Of a stretch of DNA of 20,524 nt, positions 12,173-19,575 are shown piece by piece. The DNA lies in the NCBI GenBank assembly GCA_035702985.1, contig DASSZD010000016.1, forward strand, positions 1 to 20,524. The letters are read 5' to 3'. Every line of letters starts with the position of its first letter. The first letter of the stretch is position 1. This DNA comes from JAKAXG01 sp035702985. GTDB taxonomy: Bacteria; Actinomycetota; Acidimicrobiia; Acidimicrobiales; Palsa-688. The notes under the pieces are model-generated. The model was not told the origin of the DNA, searched no databases, and was given only the letters and a program-made list of their open reading frames with translations. The position numbers were made by a program, and so were the translations under genes.

Positions 12173-13850
12173 CGGGGAGGGCCCGCCTAAACGGCGGTCC
12201 GACGACGTCCTCGAGCGGCTGCGCCGGCTCAACCAGAGGGGGGCCGGCGGCAGCTCCCGCCGGCGCCGGGCCGCTCACCGCCGGGCCCGCCGGGTCCGGC
12301 GCCACTGGCCGCGCCGCACCCTGATCGGAGTCAATGTGGTCACCGCCGTGGTGCTCGTCGCCTCCGGCGCGACCTACGGTTACGTCCAGTGGCGCCTGGG
12401 TCAGGTCCGGCGGGTCCACATCAGCGGCCTGCACGCCCAGGGGCGGAGCACGCAGAGCCGCTCCACCGGGCCGGCCATCGCTCCGTTCACCCTGCTGGTC
12501 ATCGGCTCCGACACCCGCAACCTGGGCGCCGGGGGAGGGGCCCAGTTCGGCAGCAGCACCCAGGTCGAGGGACAGCGCTCCGACAGCATCATCCTGCTCC
12601 GGGTGGTGCCCAGGACCCGGTCCCTGGCCCTGCTGTCCATCCCCCGGGACACCCTCGTGCCGATCCCCGGCCACGGCACCACCCGCATCAACGTGGCCTT
12701 CAACAGCGGGACGCCGTCGCTGCTGGTGCAGGTCCTCGACCAGGACTTCGGGATCCAGGTCAACCATGTGGTGCAGTTCAACTTCGACACCTTCCGGGCG
12801 GTCGCCGACGCCGTGGGCGGCGTGGAGCAGTGGTTCCCCTCCCCCGCCCGCGACGAGTACTCGCTGCTGCGCATCCCGGCCGCCGGTTGCTACAACCTGG
12901 TGGGCGACCAGGCCCTGTCCTTCGTCCGTTCGCGCGAGTACCAGTACGAGGTCGGCGGGCAGTGGCACTACCAGCTCTACCCCGAGAGTGATCTGGCCCG
13001 GATCCAGCGTCAGCAGGCCTTCGTCCGGGATCTGGTGAAAAAGGCCGGCCACGTGGCGCCCACCAACATCATCGAGCTCAACAACATCATCGGCAGCATC
13101 ACCAAGAACCTCACTCTCGACAGCGGGTTCAGCGACTCGCTGATCCTGGACCTGGCCAAGGACTACCGCTCCGCCAACCTGAGCTCGATCCCCTCCTACA
13201 CCTATCCGGCGGTGAACTCCACCGCCGTGCCGGGTGCCCTCGATCCCCAGATCCAGCAGGGGCGGGCCCTGATCCAGAAGTGGCTCGACGTGGGCCAGCA
13301 GACCGCCTCCGCCCCGGCCTCCCCCGCCACCACCTCGCCGCCGACGTCCACGAGCAGCGTCCCGGCCCCCACCGTGGCGGTCGATCCGTCCACGGTCAGC
13401 ATCGAGGTGGTCGACGGTGGGGCCGGGACCGGCCAGACCGCCCGGGCCGCCCAGGACCTGCAGGGCGCCGGCTACCGGGCCGTGGTGGCCGGCACCGCCC
13501 CGACCTCGGGTGCCGGCGCCACCCGCATCGACTACGCCCCCGACTCGCTGGCGGCGGCCCAGCAGTTGGCCGGCCAGCTGGGCGGCGGGCCCACGCTGGT
13601 GCGCTCCGACGCCCTCACCCCCACCCCCTACAACCTGGAGGTGGAGGTCGGTCCCGACTACCAGGGTCTCAACCCCGGATCCGCCCCCGGGGCGGCGTCG
13701 ACCACCACCAGCACGACGTCCACCACCCTGGCCAGTCCCGCCTATGTGGGGACCGCCACCGTCGACCCGGCATCGTCGTCCACGTTCCACGGGGTGTACG
13801 TCCCGCCCGGCCTGCAGCCCGGCCAGACACCCCAGACGTGCGGTGAATGA
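12165..13850 (+). CDS. LytR-CpsA-Psr (LCP) cell-wall glycopolymer ligase with LytR_C domain
   Basis: This 561-residue membrane-anchored enzyme has a very basic cytoplasmic N-terminus (1-50), a membrane helix (about 52-75), the LCP catalytic domain (about 110-300), a Ser/Thr/Pro-rich linker (about 380-405) and a LytR_C domain (about 408-490). LCP signature residues are D116 in VIGSDTR, R161-D162 in SIPRDT, and the RINVAF and FNFDTFRAVADAVGGVE segments. LCP enzymes transfer glycopolymers such as arabinogalactan-type or teichoic chains from lipid carriers to peptidoglycan outside the membrane. A final Ser/Thr tract (about 510-525) precedes a short tail. ATG 12165 lacks a ribosome-binding site and may be coupled to a leader ORF. 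Confidence 0.92.
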   Translation: MPDGEGPPKRRSDDVLERLRRLNQRGAGGSSRRRRAAHRRARRVRRHWPRRTLIGVNVVTAVVLVASGATYGYVQWRLGQVRRVHISGLHAQGRSTQSRSTGPAIAPFTLLVIGSDTRNLGAGGGAQFGSSTQVEGQRSDSIILLRVVPRTRSLALLSIPRDTLVPIPGHGTTRINVAFNSGTPSLLVQVLDQDFGIQVNHVVQFNFDTFRAVADAVGGVEQWFPSPARDEYSLLRIPAAGCYNLVGDQALSFVRSREYQYEVGGQWHYQLYPESDLARIQRQQAFVRDLVKKAGHVAPTNIIELNNIIGSITKNLTLDSGFSDSLILDLAKDYRSANLSSIPSYTYPAVNSTAVPGALDPQIQQGRALIQKWLDVGQQTASAPASPATTSPPTSTSSVPAPTVAVDPSTVSIEVVDGGAGTGQTARAAQDLQGAGYRAVVAGTAPTSGAGATRIDYAPDSLAAAQQLAGQLGGGPTLVRSDALTPTPYNLEVEVGPDYQGLNPGSAPGAASTTTSTTSTTLASPAYVGTATVDPASSSTFHGVYVPPGLQPGQTPQTCGE

Positions 13851-13913
13851 GCGGGCCTGGCCGCCCGGGTGGGCCGGCCCCCGAGTAGCGGGCGTCACAC
13901 ATGCGGCCGCTCG

Positions 13914-13937
13914 ACGGCAAAGAACCGCCGTTTTTTT
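13914..13937 (+). terminator. Intrinsic terminator of the LCP gene
   Basis: A short stem ACGGC/GCCGT (13914-13918 with 13927-13931) with an 8-nt loop runs straight into seven T residues (13931-13937). It is the only hairpin in the window with a real T tract. Confidence 0.65.
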
Positions 13938-13960
13938 ACTGTATAACTGCCACAAAGCGC

Positions 13961-13980
13961 CCATTGGGTAAACTGCCCGC
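13961..13980 (+). promoter_or_regulatory. Leaderless promoter of the TetR gene
   Basis: TAAACT at 13969-13974 lies 6 nt before the ATG at 13981. The stretch 13931-13975 is unusually AT-rich for this genome. CCCATTGGG just upstream of the -10 is a short inverted repeat that could be an autoregulatory half-site, but it is too short to call an operator. Confidence 0.5.
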
Positions 13981-14574
13981 ATGACGGGACCTCTAGACGG
14001 ACGGACTGCTCGGCGGGAACGCAATCGCAGCGAGGTGGTGGAAGCCGCTCTCGCCTTGGTCGATGAGGGGGAAATGGATCCCTCCATCGACCAGCTGACC
14101 AAGCGGTCGGGGCTGTCGGCGCGGTCCATCTTCCGTTATTTCGAGGGCCTCGACGATCTGCGCCGGGCGGTCATCCAGCGGCATTTCGAGCGGCTGGAGC
14201 CCCTTCTCGACTCGGCCGGAGACGCGGACAGCCCCCTCGACGGGCGCATAAAGCGGTTCGTGGACATCCGGATCAAGGTCAACGAATCCCTCGCCGGCCC
14301 CGCCCGGACGGCGCAGCTGAGGGCGCCTTATGCCCCGGTGATCGCCGCTGACATACACCGTTACCGCAAGATCCTCGACTCCCACGTCCGGGAGCATTTC
14401 GCCCCGGAACTGAAGGCCCGCACCCGGGCCGAGGCCGACGATCTGGTGGCGCTTATCGACGTGATCGTATCGGTCTCCGGGTGGGACCTCATGGTCAACG
14501 AGTACGACCGTTCCCGCACCCAGGTGCGCCGGGCGTGGACCCACGCCCTCGAAGCGCTACTCGCCCACCGGTAG
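13981..14574 (+). CDS. TetR/AcrR-family transcriptional regulator
   Basis: This 197-residue regulator has an N-terminal TetR helix-turn-helix (about 12-58), with RSEVVEAALALVDEG, then the recognition portion SGLSARSIFRYFEGLDDL, followed by an all-helical ligand-binding domain. The ligand-binding half matches no subfamily that I can name. The ATG follows a -10 by 6 nt (leaderless). The next downstream gene is a B12 radical SAM enzyme whose promoter region contains a perfect inverted repeat, making it a plausible target. Confidence 0.88.
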   Translation: MTGPLDGRTARRERNRSEVVEAALALVDEGEMDPSIDQLTKRSGLSARSIFRYFEGLDDLRRAVIQRHFERLEPLLDSAGDADSPLDGRIKRFVDIRIKVNESLAGPARTAQLRAPYAPVIAADIHRYRKILDSHVREHFAPELKARTRAEADDLVALIDVIVSVSGWDLMVNEYDRSRTQVRRAWTHALEALLAHR

Positions 14575-14663
14575 CCCGGCCGGCCGGCCGACTCGACCGG
14601 CCGACCCCCCGCCGCCAGGGCCGACCACCCGGCCCTCCCGGCCCGGCCGGATCGTCGGCTGCG

Positions 14664-14678
14664 GCCGGTTTGACCGGC
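14664..14678. promoter_or_regulatory. 15-bp inverted repeat upstream of the radical SAM promoter
   Basis: GCCGGT-TTG-ACCGGC is a perfect 6-bp-arm inverted repeat ending 11 bp before the TAGCTT -10 at 14690. It overlaps where a -35 (TTGACC) would lie. It could be the operator for the adjacent TetR protein. Confidence 0.4.
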
Positions 14679-14689
14679 AGGGGCCCGGG

Positions 14690-14746
14690 TAGCTTCGCTG
14701 GGTGCGACCGCAGGGTTCCCCCGAGGCTGATGCTGATGCTGGCTAG
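14690..14746 (+). other. -10 element and leaderless 14-codon leader ORF before the radical SAM gene
   Basis: TAGCTT (14690-14695) is followed after 6 nt by GTG at 14702, the window's usual leaderless spacing. This frame encodes 14 residues (MRPQGSPEADADAG) and stops at TAG 14744-14746. It is in the same frame as the main gene, which starts 66 nt further on. It may be a translated leader peptide. The rest of 14575-14812 holds GC-rich inverted repeats and no other gene that I can see. Confidence 0.35.
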
Positions 14747-14812
14747 CCGGCCGGCCGGTCCCCGGTCGTTCCTGACCCGCAGGTCCGGGCCGGTGGCGCC
14801 GGCGATGCAAAG

Positions 14813-16378
14813 GTGAAGCGCCGGGTCCTGGCGGTCTTCCCCCGCTACGCCCCGTCCTTCGGGACCATGGAGCACGCCTTCCCGATAGCTGCGGTCAAGG
14901 CGTTCATGCCCCCGCAGGGGCTGCTCGTCCTGGCCGCCTACCTGCCCTCCGAATGGGAGGTGCGGATCGTCGACGAGAACGTGCGGGCCCTGACCGACCC
15001 GGACCTGGCCTGGGCCGACGTGGTGATGGTCACCGGCATGCACGTCCAGCGGGCCGGCATCAGCGAGATCCTGCACCGGGCCCGGGCGTCCCGCACCCTC
15101 AGCGTGCTGGGCGGCCCCTCGGTCAGCGCCTCGCCCGAGTGGTACGGGGCTGCCGACATCATCCACCTGGGTGAGATAGGCGACGCCACCGACGCCCTGA
15201 TCCGCCGGCTCGAATCCGACGTCTCCCCCGGGCCCGTCCAGGAGCGCTTCGTCACCCGCGACCGCCTGGATATGGACCGGATGCCGGTGCCCGCCTACGG
15301 CGCCATCCGGATGGCCGACTACTTCATCGGCAGCGTCCAGGCGTCCTCGGGCTGTCCCTACCACTGCGAGTTCTGCGACATCCCCGCCCTGTACGGCAAC
15401 CGGGCCCGGGCCAAGTCCCCGGAGCACATCGTGGCCGAGCTGGATGCCATCCTGCGCAGCGGCAACCCCGGGGCGGTCTATTTCGTGGACGACAACTTCA
15501 CGGCCAACCCCAAATCGGCCGTAGCGTTGCTGGAGGCCCTGGTCGAGTGGCAGGCGGCCCGGGGGTTCCCGCTGCAGTTCGCCTGCGAGGCCAGCCTGGA
15601 CGTGACCAAGCGGCCCAGGGTGCTGGAACTGATGCGCCAGGCGTGTGTCACCACCATGTTCTGCGGGATCGAGACCCCCGAGACCGAGGCGCTGCAGCTG
15701 ATGGGCAAGACCCAGAACCTCCGGACGCCCCTTCTCGAGGCGGTGGCCACCATCAACTCCTACGGCATCGAGGTGGTGTCGGGGATCATCCTGGGCCTGG
15801 ACAGCGACACACCCGACACCTACCGCAACGTGGTCTCCTTCGTCGAGGCGGCGGCCATACCCATGTGCACCGTGAACATGGTGCAGGCCCTGCCCCGTAC
15901 CCGGCTGTACGACCGGCTGGAGCGGAGCGGGCGGCTGACCTCGGACCCGGCGGACCCGACCAACGTCCGGTTTCTCCTGCCCCGTGACACCGTGGTGGCC
16001 GGTTGGCGGTCGGTGATCGACGCCCTGTTCTCCCCCGAGGCGCTCTACCGGCGCTACGAGCACCAGATCCGCACCACCTACCGGTACCGGCGGTCCATCC
16101 CGGCCACCCGGGCCCGGCTGGCCCCGTCCCTGCTGTGGCGGGGCCTGCGGATGTCCGCCGGGGTGCTGTGGCACGTCGGCGTGCGGGCCGACTACCGGCG
16201 GGTCTTCTGGCAGTTCGTGCGCCGGGTGCACCGCCAGGCCTCCATCGAGGACCTGCTGCAGGCGGCCACGGTGGCCCACCACCTGATCCGGTTCGCCCGG
16301 GAGGCGGTGGCCGGGCGCACCGAGCACTCGTTCTACGCCCCCGCCGGCCGGGCCCTCCTGGACCCGGCGGCCGGCTGA
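14813..16378 (+). CDS. B12-binding-domain radical SAM protein (DUF4070 group)
   Basis: This 521-residue protein has an N-terminal cobalamin-binding-type Rossmann domain (about 1-140, with FMPPQGLLVLAAYLP and VRIVDENV), a radical SAM domain (about 165-380) with the iron-sulfur ligands C181, C185 and C188 in SGCPYHCEFCDIP, and a C-terminal DUF4070-like region (about 385-515). Landmarks include YFVDDNF, GIETPETEAL, KTQNLR and LQALPRTRLYDRLE-like sequence. Cobalamin radical SAM enzymes usually methylate unactivated carbons or build lipids and natural products; the substrate of this group is unknown. No DxHxxG cobalamin motif is seen, as is common in this group. GTG 14813 is the first start after an in-frame stop. 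No ribosome-binding site is obvious. Confidence 0.88.
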   Translation: MKRRVLAVFPRYAPSFGTMEHAFPIAAVKAFMPPQGLLVLAAYLPSEWEVRIVDENVRALTDPDLAWADVVMVTGMHVQRAGISEILHRARASRTLSVLGGPSVSASPEWYGAADIIHLGEIGDATDALIRRLESDVSPGPVQERFVTRDRLDMDRMPVPAYGAIRMADYFIGSVQASSGCPYHCEFCDIPALYGNRARAKSPEHIVAELDAILRSGNPGAVYFVDDNFTANPKSAVALLEALVEWQAARGFPLQFACEASLDVTKRPRVLELMRQACVTTMFCGIETPETEALQLMGKTQNLRTPLLEAVATINSYGIEVVSGIILGLDSDTPDTYRNVVSFVEAAAIPMCTVNMVQALPRTRLYDRLERSGRLTSDPADPTNVRFLLPRDTVVAGWRSVIDALFSPEALYRRYEHQIRTTYRYRRSIPATRARLAPSLLWRGLRMSAGVLWHVGVRADYRRVFWQFVRRVHRQASIEDLLQAATVAHHLIRFAREAVAGRTEHSFYAPAGRALLDPAAG

Positions 16379-16393
16379 GAACCCCGCACCGTT

Positions 16394-16405
16394 TATCGTC
16401 GGGTC
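16394..16405 (+). promoter_or_regulatory. -10 element of the GNAT gene (leaderless)
   Basis: TATCGT (16394-16399), then 6 nt, then the GTG at 16406. It starts 15 bp after the radical SAM stop, so the GNAT gene has its own promoter. Confidence 0.45.
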
Positions 16406-16924
16406 GTGCCTCGCGACGCCGTCCCCATGAGCGCCCCCCTGGCCGGGCCGGTGTGCAAGCCCGACCCACCTGAGGGGTGCCGCATCCGGGCGCTGGTGGC
16501 CGCCGACATCCTCAGCCTCGGGGTCCTGATGTCCGAGGCCTTCGCCGGCACGGTCGACGACGACGGGAGCCTCCTCGACGACCACGTCCAGGTGGCGTCA
16601 CGGACCATGGCCGGCCAGTTCGGTCCGGTGCGTGGTGACGCCACCCTGGCCGCGGTCGCCCCCGGGGACCCCGACGACCTGGTCGGCGCCGTGGTCGTGA
16701 CGGTGTGGGCGGACCTGCCCCTGCTGGCCTTCGCCCTGGTTCGCCCGTCGTGGCAGCGCCGCGGCCTGGGCCGGGCCCTGCTGGCCCGCTCCGCCAACGC
16801 CCTGCGGGCCGCCGGCGAGACCCGCTGGACGCTGTCAGTTACCCGGCACAACCCCGCTGTTCATCTGTACGAACGGTTCGGCTTCCGCGAGGACCAGTCG
16901 CTCGTTCGCCGGACCCGCCGCTAG
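16406..16924 (+). CDS. GNAT-family N-acetyltransferase
   Basis: This 172-residue GNAT acetyltransferase has the acetyl-CoA binding loop QRRGLGRALL at about 117-126, preceded by the strand LAFALVRPSW. The C-terminal signature NPAVHLYERFGF lies near the end. The acceptor substrate is unknown. GTG 16406 is preferred for its -10; an ATG at 16427 is the alternative. Its last 90 bp overlap the end of the convergent SipW-type peptidase gene. In that overlap 7 of 29 sense codons end in A or T, whereas all of the preceding 29 codons end in G or C. This suggests that both reading frames constrain the sequence. Confidence 0.87.
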   Translation: MPRDAVPMSAPLAGPVCKPDPPEGCRIRALVAADILSLGVLMSEAFAGTVDDDGSLLDDHVQVASRTMAGQFGPVRGDATLAAVAPGDPDDLVGAVVVTVWADLPLLAFALVRPSWQRRGLGRALLARSANALRAAGETRWTLSVTRHNPAVHLYERFGFREDQSLVRRTRR

Positions 16925-17470
16925 GCCGGACCGGCTGCTGCGCTCCTTGCGCCACATGCCCGTGGCGGCGGCGACCAGGGCCACCCCGGCGATGATCAGG
17001 AGGATCTGGCGCCGGCCCGCGTTCTGGAGCCACACGGCCGGATACCCCAGCAGCGGCAGGGTGTAGACGGCCTGGTAGGCGCTGCTGCCGTGCAGGTCGA
17101 GCGTCCACGGGTCGGGCGTGTTGTTGGCGTCGCCCTGGGTCCGGGCCGTGACCGTCGACCCGCTCCGGGTCAGGCTGATGACCCGGTGGACGACCAGCTT
17201 CGACGGGTCGATCGGGTTGGTGAAGACGATGACGTCGCGGACCTCGATCCGGCTGAGCGGGACCCGCCTGGTGATCACCACACCGCCGACCGGCAGGCCG
17301 GGACGCATGCTCCCCGACAGCACCGGCCGGACCTGGTAGCGGCCGGACGCCACCGCGGCCGCGCCCACCCCCACCAGCCCGATCACGACGGCCAGCAGGA
17401 CGCTGCCCAGCCACCGCCGCTTCGGCTTGAGGTGGGTCGGGCGGTGCGCCCGGACGGAGTGCTTGCTCAT
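16835..17470 (-). CDS. sipW: SipW/ER-type signal peptidase I
   Basis: This 211-residue membrane-bound type I signal peptidase belongs to the archaeal/ER/SipW class (S26B). It has an N-terminal membrane helix (about 20-42), the catalytic serine S54 in VLSGSMRPG, and histidine H95 in VVHRV in place of the lysine of ordinary bacterial LepB. The acidic residues D114 and D120 follow in TQGDANNTPDPW. A second helix lies at about 155-175, followed by a cytoplasmic tail. Such peptidases process a small set of surface or fibre proteins. Its probable substrate gene lies directly upstream on the same strand. AGAGG before ATG 17470 serves as ribosome-binding site. The last 30 codons overlap the GNAT gene antisense. 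Confidence 0.9.
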   Translation of the reverse strand: MSKHSVRAHRPTHLKPKRRWLGSVLLAVVIGLVGVGAAAVASGRYQVRPVLSGSMRPGLPVGGVVITRRVPLSRIEVRDVIVFTNPIDPSKLVVHRVISLTRSGSTVTARTQGDANNTPDPWTLDLHGSSAYQAVYTLPLLGYPAVWLQNAGRRQILLIIAGVALVAAATGMWRKERSSRSGLAAGPANERLVLAEAEPFVQMNSGVVPGN

Positions 17471-17514
17471 CTCTACCTCTTCTCGGGATCTACTACGGGG
17501 ACACCGGGCAGCGG

Positions 17515-17542
17515 TGGCGGGGGCGTGCCGTCCCCCGCCACT
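17515..17542 (-). terminator. Hairpin between the exported protein and the SipW-type peptidase
   Basis: Perfect 10-bp arms (17515-17524 and 17533-17542) with an 8-nt loop lie just after the substrate gene. No U tract follows on the minus strand. It probably causes partial termination or protects the upstream mRNA, so that substrate exceeds peptidase. Confidence 0.5.
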
Positions 17543-17555
17543 GCCGACTCACTGA

Positions 17556-18230
17556 TCAGCCCGTGAAGGAGAAGGTCAGCGTGGGGGTCACCGAACCGCC
17601 CTGGGCCGCCTGGGGCAGGCTGGCCGGGGTGGCGTAGCCGTGACCGACGGCGGCGGTCCACGCCGCAATGGTGTGGGGCCCGTCGCTGTACTTGGCGCCG
17701 CACAGCGTGGAGTCCTGGCCGGCGTAGAAGCTGACCCAGTAGGCCACCGTCTGGCCCGGCGCCACCGGGACCGGGTTCTCCTTGACGGTCGGGTTGAGGG
17801 CGTCGGCCACGGTCAGCGGCCCGTTGCCCTCGACCCAGGTGCCGCTCGGGTCGGTGCTCATGATGCACACGTTCATGCCGTTGCGCAGGGCCTGGTCGGC
17901 CGTGGTGTTGGCGTCCGCCTCGCTCATCTGGAACGCGTCGAAGGTCGCCGGGATGTTGCCGGTGTTGGTGACGTACACGTGGGTGGCGGGCGTCTCGAAC
18001 GTCGAGCCCACCGGGCCCACGTCGGCCAGCTTGATCTGTGTGCAGTGATCGGTGGCGGCGGTGCAGCCGTTGGTGTTACCGGGCACCCACACCGACATGC
18101 CGAGGGTCCCCGCGGTGATCGTCTGGTGGCTCTGCGTCGCCGTGCTGAACGTGGCACCCGCCCCGGTGCCGATCAGCGCCAACCCCGCCGCACCTACCCC
18201 CACCACCAATGCGACCTTGCGTCCAAACAT
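17556..18230 (-). CDS. Exported protein with SipW-dependent signal peptide (TasA/camelysin-like)
   Basis: This 224-residue protein has a signal helix (about 3-25) followed by the SipW-type cleavage region GATFSTATQS and AGTLGMSV, the pattern of TasA/camelysin-type substrates. The mature part looks like a beta-rich surface domain with four cysteines (in NGCTAATDHC, NVCIMST and STLCGAKY) that could form disulfides once exported. The C-terminus ends in TLTFSFTG. ATG 18230 is chosen because AGGAGG lies 7 nt upstream; the ATG at 18236 would be only 1 nt from it. The adjacent SipW-type peptidase makes a two-gene export unit. The product could be a surface fibre or biofilm matrix component, but no assembly partner is in view. 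Confidence 0.82.
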   Translation of the reverse strand: MFGRKVALVVGVGAAGLALIGTGAGATFSTATQSHQTITAGTLGMSVWVPGNTNGCTAATDHCTQIKLADVGPVGSTFETPATHVYVTNTGNIPATFDAFQMSEADANTTADQALRNGMNVCIMSTDPSGTWVEGNGPLTVADALNPTVKENPVPVAPGQTVAYWVSFYAGQDSTLCGAKYSDGPHTIAAWTAAVGHGYATPASLPQAAQGGSVTPTLTFSFTG

Positions 18231-18366
18231 CCACATCCCTCCTGGATTCTTCCGACCGGCTGTGCCGGGCGCCGTGATCGGCCGGGCCAGCCTGACCGGC
18301 GCGCCGAACGGTCGACATCACCAAGATTGATGAGATTTGGCCGGGTTGCGGCTGCGGGGGGCGGGC
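18231..18366 (-). promoter_or_regulatory. Upstream region of the SipW-dependent protein gene
   Basis: This 136-bp gap carries the AGGAGG ribosome-binding site (18243-18238) and an AT-richer patch at 18312-18340 with a short inverted repeat (CATCA/TGATG, 18316-18332). No convincing -35/-10 pair stands out. Confidence 0.35.
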
Positions 18367-19512
18367 CTACTTGAGGAGGTTGCGGGCGATGACGATGCGC
18401 TGGATCTGGTTGGTGCCCTCGTAGATCTGGGTGATCTTGGCGTCGCGCATCATCCGCTCCACCGGGAAGTCGGTGGTGTACCCGTTGCCGCCGAGCAGCT
18501 GCACCGCGTCCACGGTGACCTGCATGGCCGTGTCCGAGGCGAAGCACTTGGCCATGGCCCCGACCGAGTTCAACTCGCCGTCGGGGTCGCCGTCGTCGAT
18601 GAGGGCGTTGGCCCGGTAGGTGATGACGCGGGCCGCCTCGGTCTTCATGGCCATGTCCGCCAGCATGAACTGGAGACCCTGGTAGTCGGCGATGGGCCGC
18701 CCGAAGGTCTTGCGCTCCTTCATGTACGCCCGGGCCACGTCGATGGCGCCCTGGGCGATGCCCACCGCCTGGGCGGCGATGGCCGGCCGGGTGCGGTCGA
18801 GGGTGTGCATGGCGATCATGAACCCCTCCCCCTCCTCGCCGATCCGGTTCTCCGCCGGTACACGCACCTCGTCGAGGATCACCTCGCCGGTGGGGCTGCC
18901 GTGGATCCCCAGCTTGGACTCCAGCTTGCCGACCTCCAGCCCCATGCCCTTCTCCACCAGGAAGCAGGAGACGCCCCGGGCCCCGGCGGACGGGTCGGTC
19001 TTGGCGAACACCACGTAGATGTCCGACACGCCGGCGTTGGTGATCCACTGCTTGCGCCCGGTGATGACGTAGTGGTCGCCGTCGCGCACCGCCCGGGTGG
19101 TCATGGCGGCCACGTCGCTGCCGGCGTCGGACTCGGACAGGCAGTAGCTGCCCTGGCTCTCACCGGCGGCCACCTTGGGCAGGTACCGGGCCTTGAGCTC
19201 GGGGGAGGCCCAGTTGACGATCGGGGTCATGGCCAGCCCGTTGACCGCCATCATGAGGCTGGTGGAGGCGCACACCCGGGCGATCTCCTCGACCATGATG
19301 GCCTGGGTCACGTGGTCGGCTCCCGATCCGCCGTACTCCACCGGGATGCTCATCCCGGGGAGGTCCATGGCCACGCAGTCCTTGAAATTGTCCCAGCTGA
19401 ACTCTCCGGATGCGTCCACCTCGGCAGCCCGGGGGGCGAAGCGCTCCTCTGACAGCTGCCGGATGGCCGACCGGAACGCCTTCTGCTCGTCGGTGAGGTT
19501 GATCGGTTGCAC
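18367..19512 (-). CDS. Acyl-CoA dehydrogenase (short-chain/butyryl type)
   Basis: This 381-residue FAD enzyme performs the first oxidation step of beta-oxidation or branched-chain amino acid breakdown. The domain order is complete: N-terminal helical domain (1-120), the middle beta domain with CLSESDAGSD and the substrate loop, and a C-terminal helical domain. The catalytic base is E365 in QIYEGTNQIQR, as in short- and medium-chain enzymes. The exact chain length cannot be fixed by eye. GTG 19512 is chosen because TACAAT lies exactly 6 nt upstream (leaderless). It is divergent from fabD with a short shared control region. Confidence 0.93.
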   Translation of the reverse strand: MQPINLTDEQKAFRSAIRQLSEERFAPRAAEVDASGEFSWDNFKDCVAMDLPGMSIPVEYGGSGADHVTQAIMVEEIARVCASTSLMMAVNGLAMTPIVNWASPELKARYLPKVAAGESQGSYCLSESDAGSDVAAMTTRAVRDGDHYVITGRKQWITNAGVSDIYVVFAKTDPSAGARGVSCFLVEKGMGLEVGKLESKLGIHGSPTGEVILDEVRVPAENRIGEEGEGFMIAMHTLDRTRPAIAAQAVGIAQGAIDVARAYMKERKTFGRPIADYQGLQFMLADMAMKTEAARVITYRANALIDDGDPDGELNSVGAMAKCFASDTAMQVTVDAVQLLGGNGYTTDFPVERMMRDAKITQIYEGTNQIQRIVIARNLLK

Positions 19513-19524
19513 ATCCTCATTGTA
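19513..19524 (-). promoter_or_regulatory. -10 element of the acyl-CoA dehydrogenase gene (leaderless)
   Basis: TACAAT (19524-19519), then 6 nt, then GTG 19512. It overlaps the palindrome at 19523-19537 by two bases. Confidence 0.5.
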
Positions 19525-19537
19525 GGACGTCCTAGGA
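19523..19537. promoter_or_regulatory. Candidate operator in the divergent acyl-CoA dehydrogenase/fabD promoter region
   Basis: TAGGACGTCCTA is a perfect 12-bp palindrome (19523-19534), followed by an overlapping TCCTAGGA palindrome (19530-19537), so TAGGA occurs as three half-sites. It abuts the -10 of the dehydrogenase and lies at about -53 to -39 from the inferred fabD start, so one protein could control both directions. Confidence 0.45.
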
Positions 19538-19562
19538 AAAAGGGATGGCCGCCCGCGCCCGG

Positions 19563-19575
19563 TATGGTCGGTTGC
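19563..19575 (+). promoter_or_regulatory. -10 element of fabD (leaderless)
   Basis: TATGGT (19563-19568) is followed after 7 nt by the GTG at 19576. No clear -35. Confidence 0.45.

Noticed and set aside
11985..14129. 714-codon open frame antisense to the LCP gene
   Set aside because: Gly/Val/Arg-rich shadow spanning a terminator, a promoter and parts of two convincing plus-strand genes.
14481..14816. Plus-strand frame ending in ATGCAAAGGTGA at the radical SAM start, as a coupled upstream gene
   Set aside because: It overlaps the end of the TetR gene in another frame and is low-complexity Arg/Gly/Pro/Ser sequence through inverted repeats. Only the stop/start overlap is suggestive, and that is weak.
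14495..16585. 696-codon open frame antisense to the radical SAM gene
   Set aside because: It is a shadow of the radical SAM gene, which has intact CxxxCxxC and family motifs. The antisense frame is low-complexity Gly/Val/His/Arg sequence.
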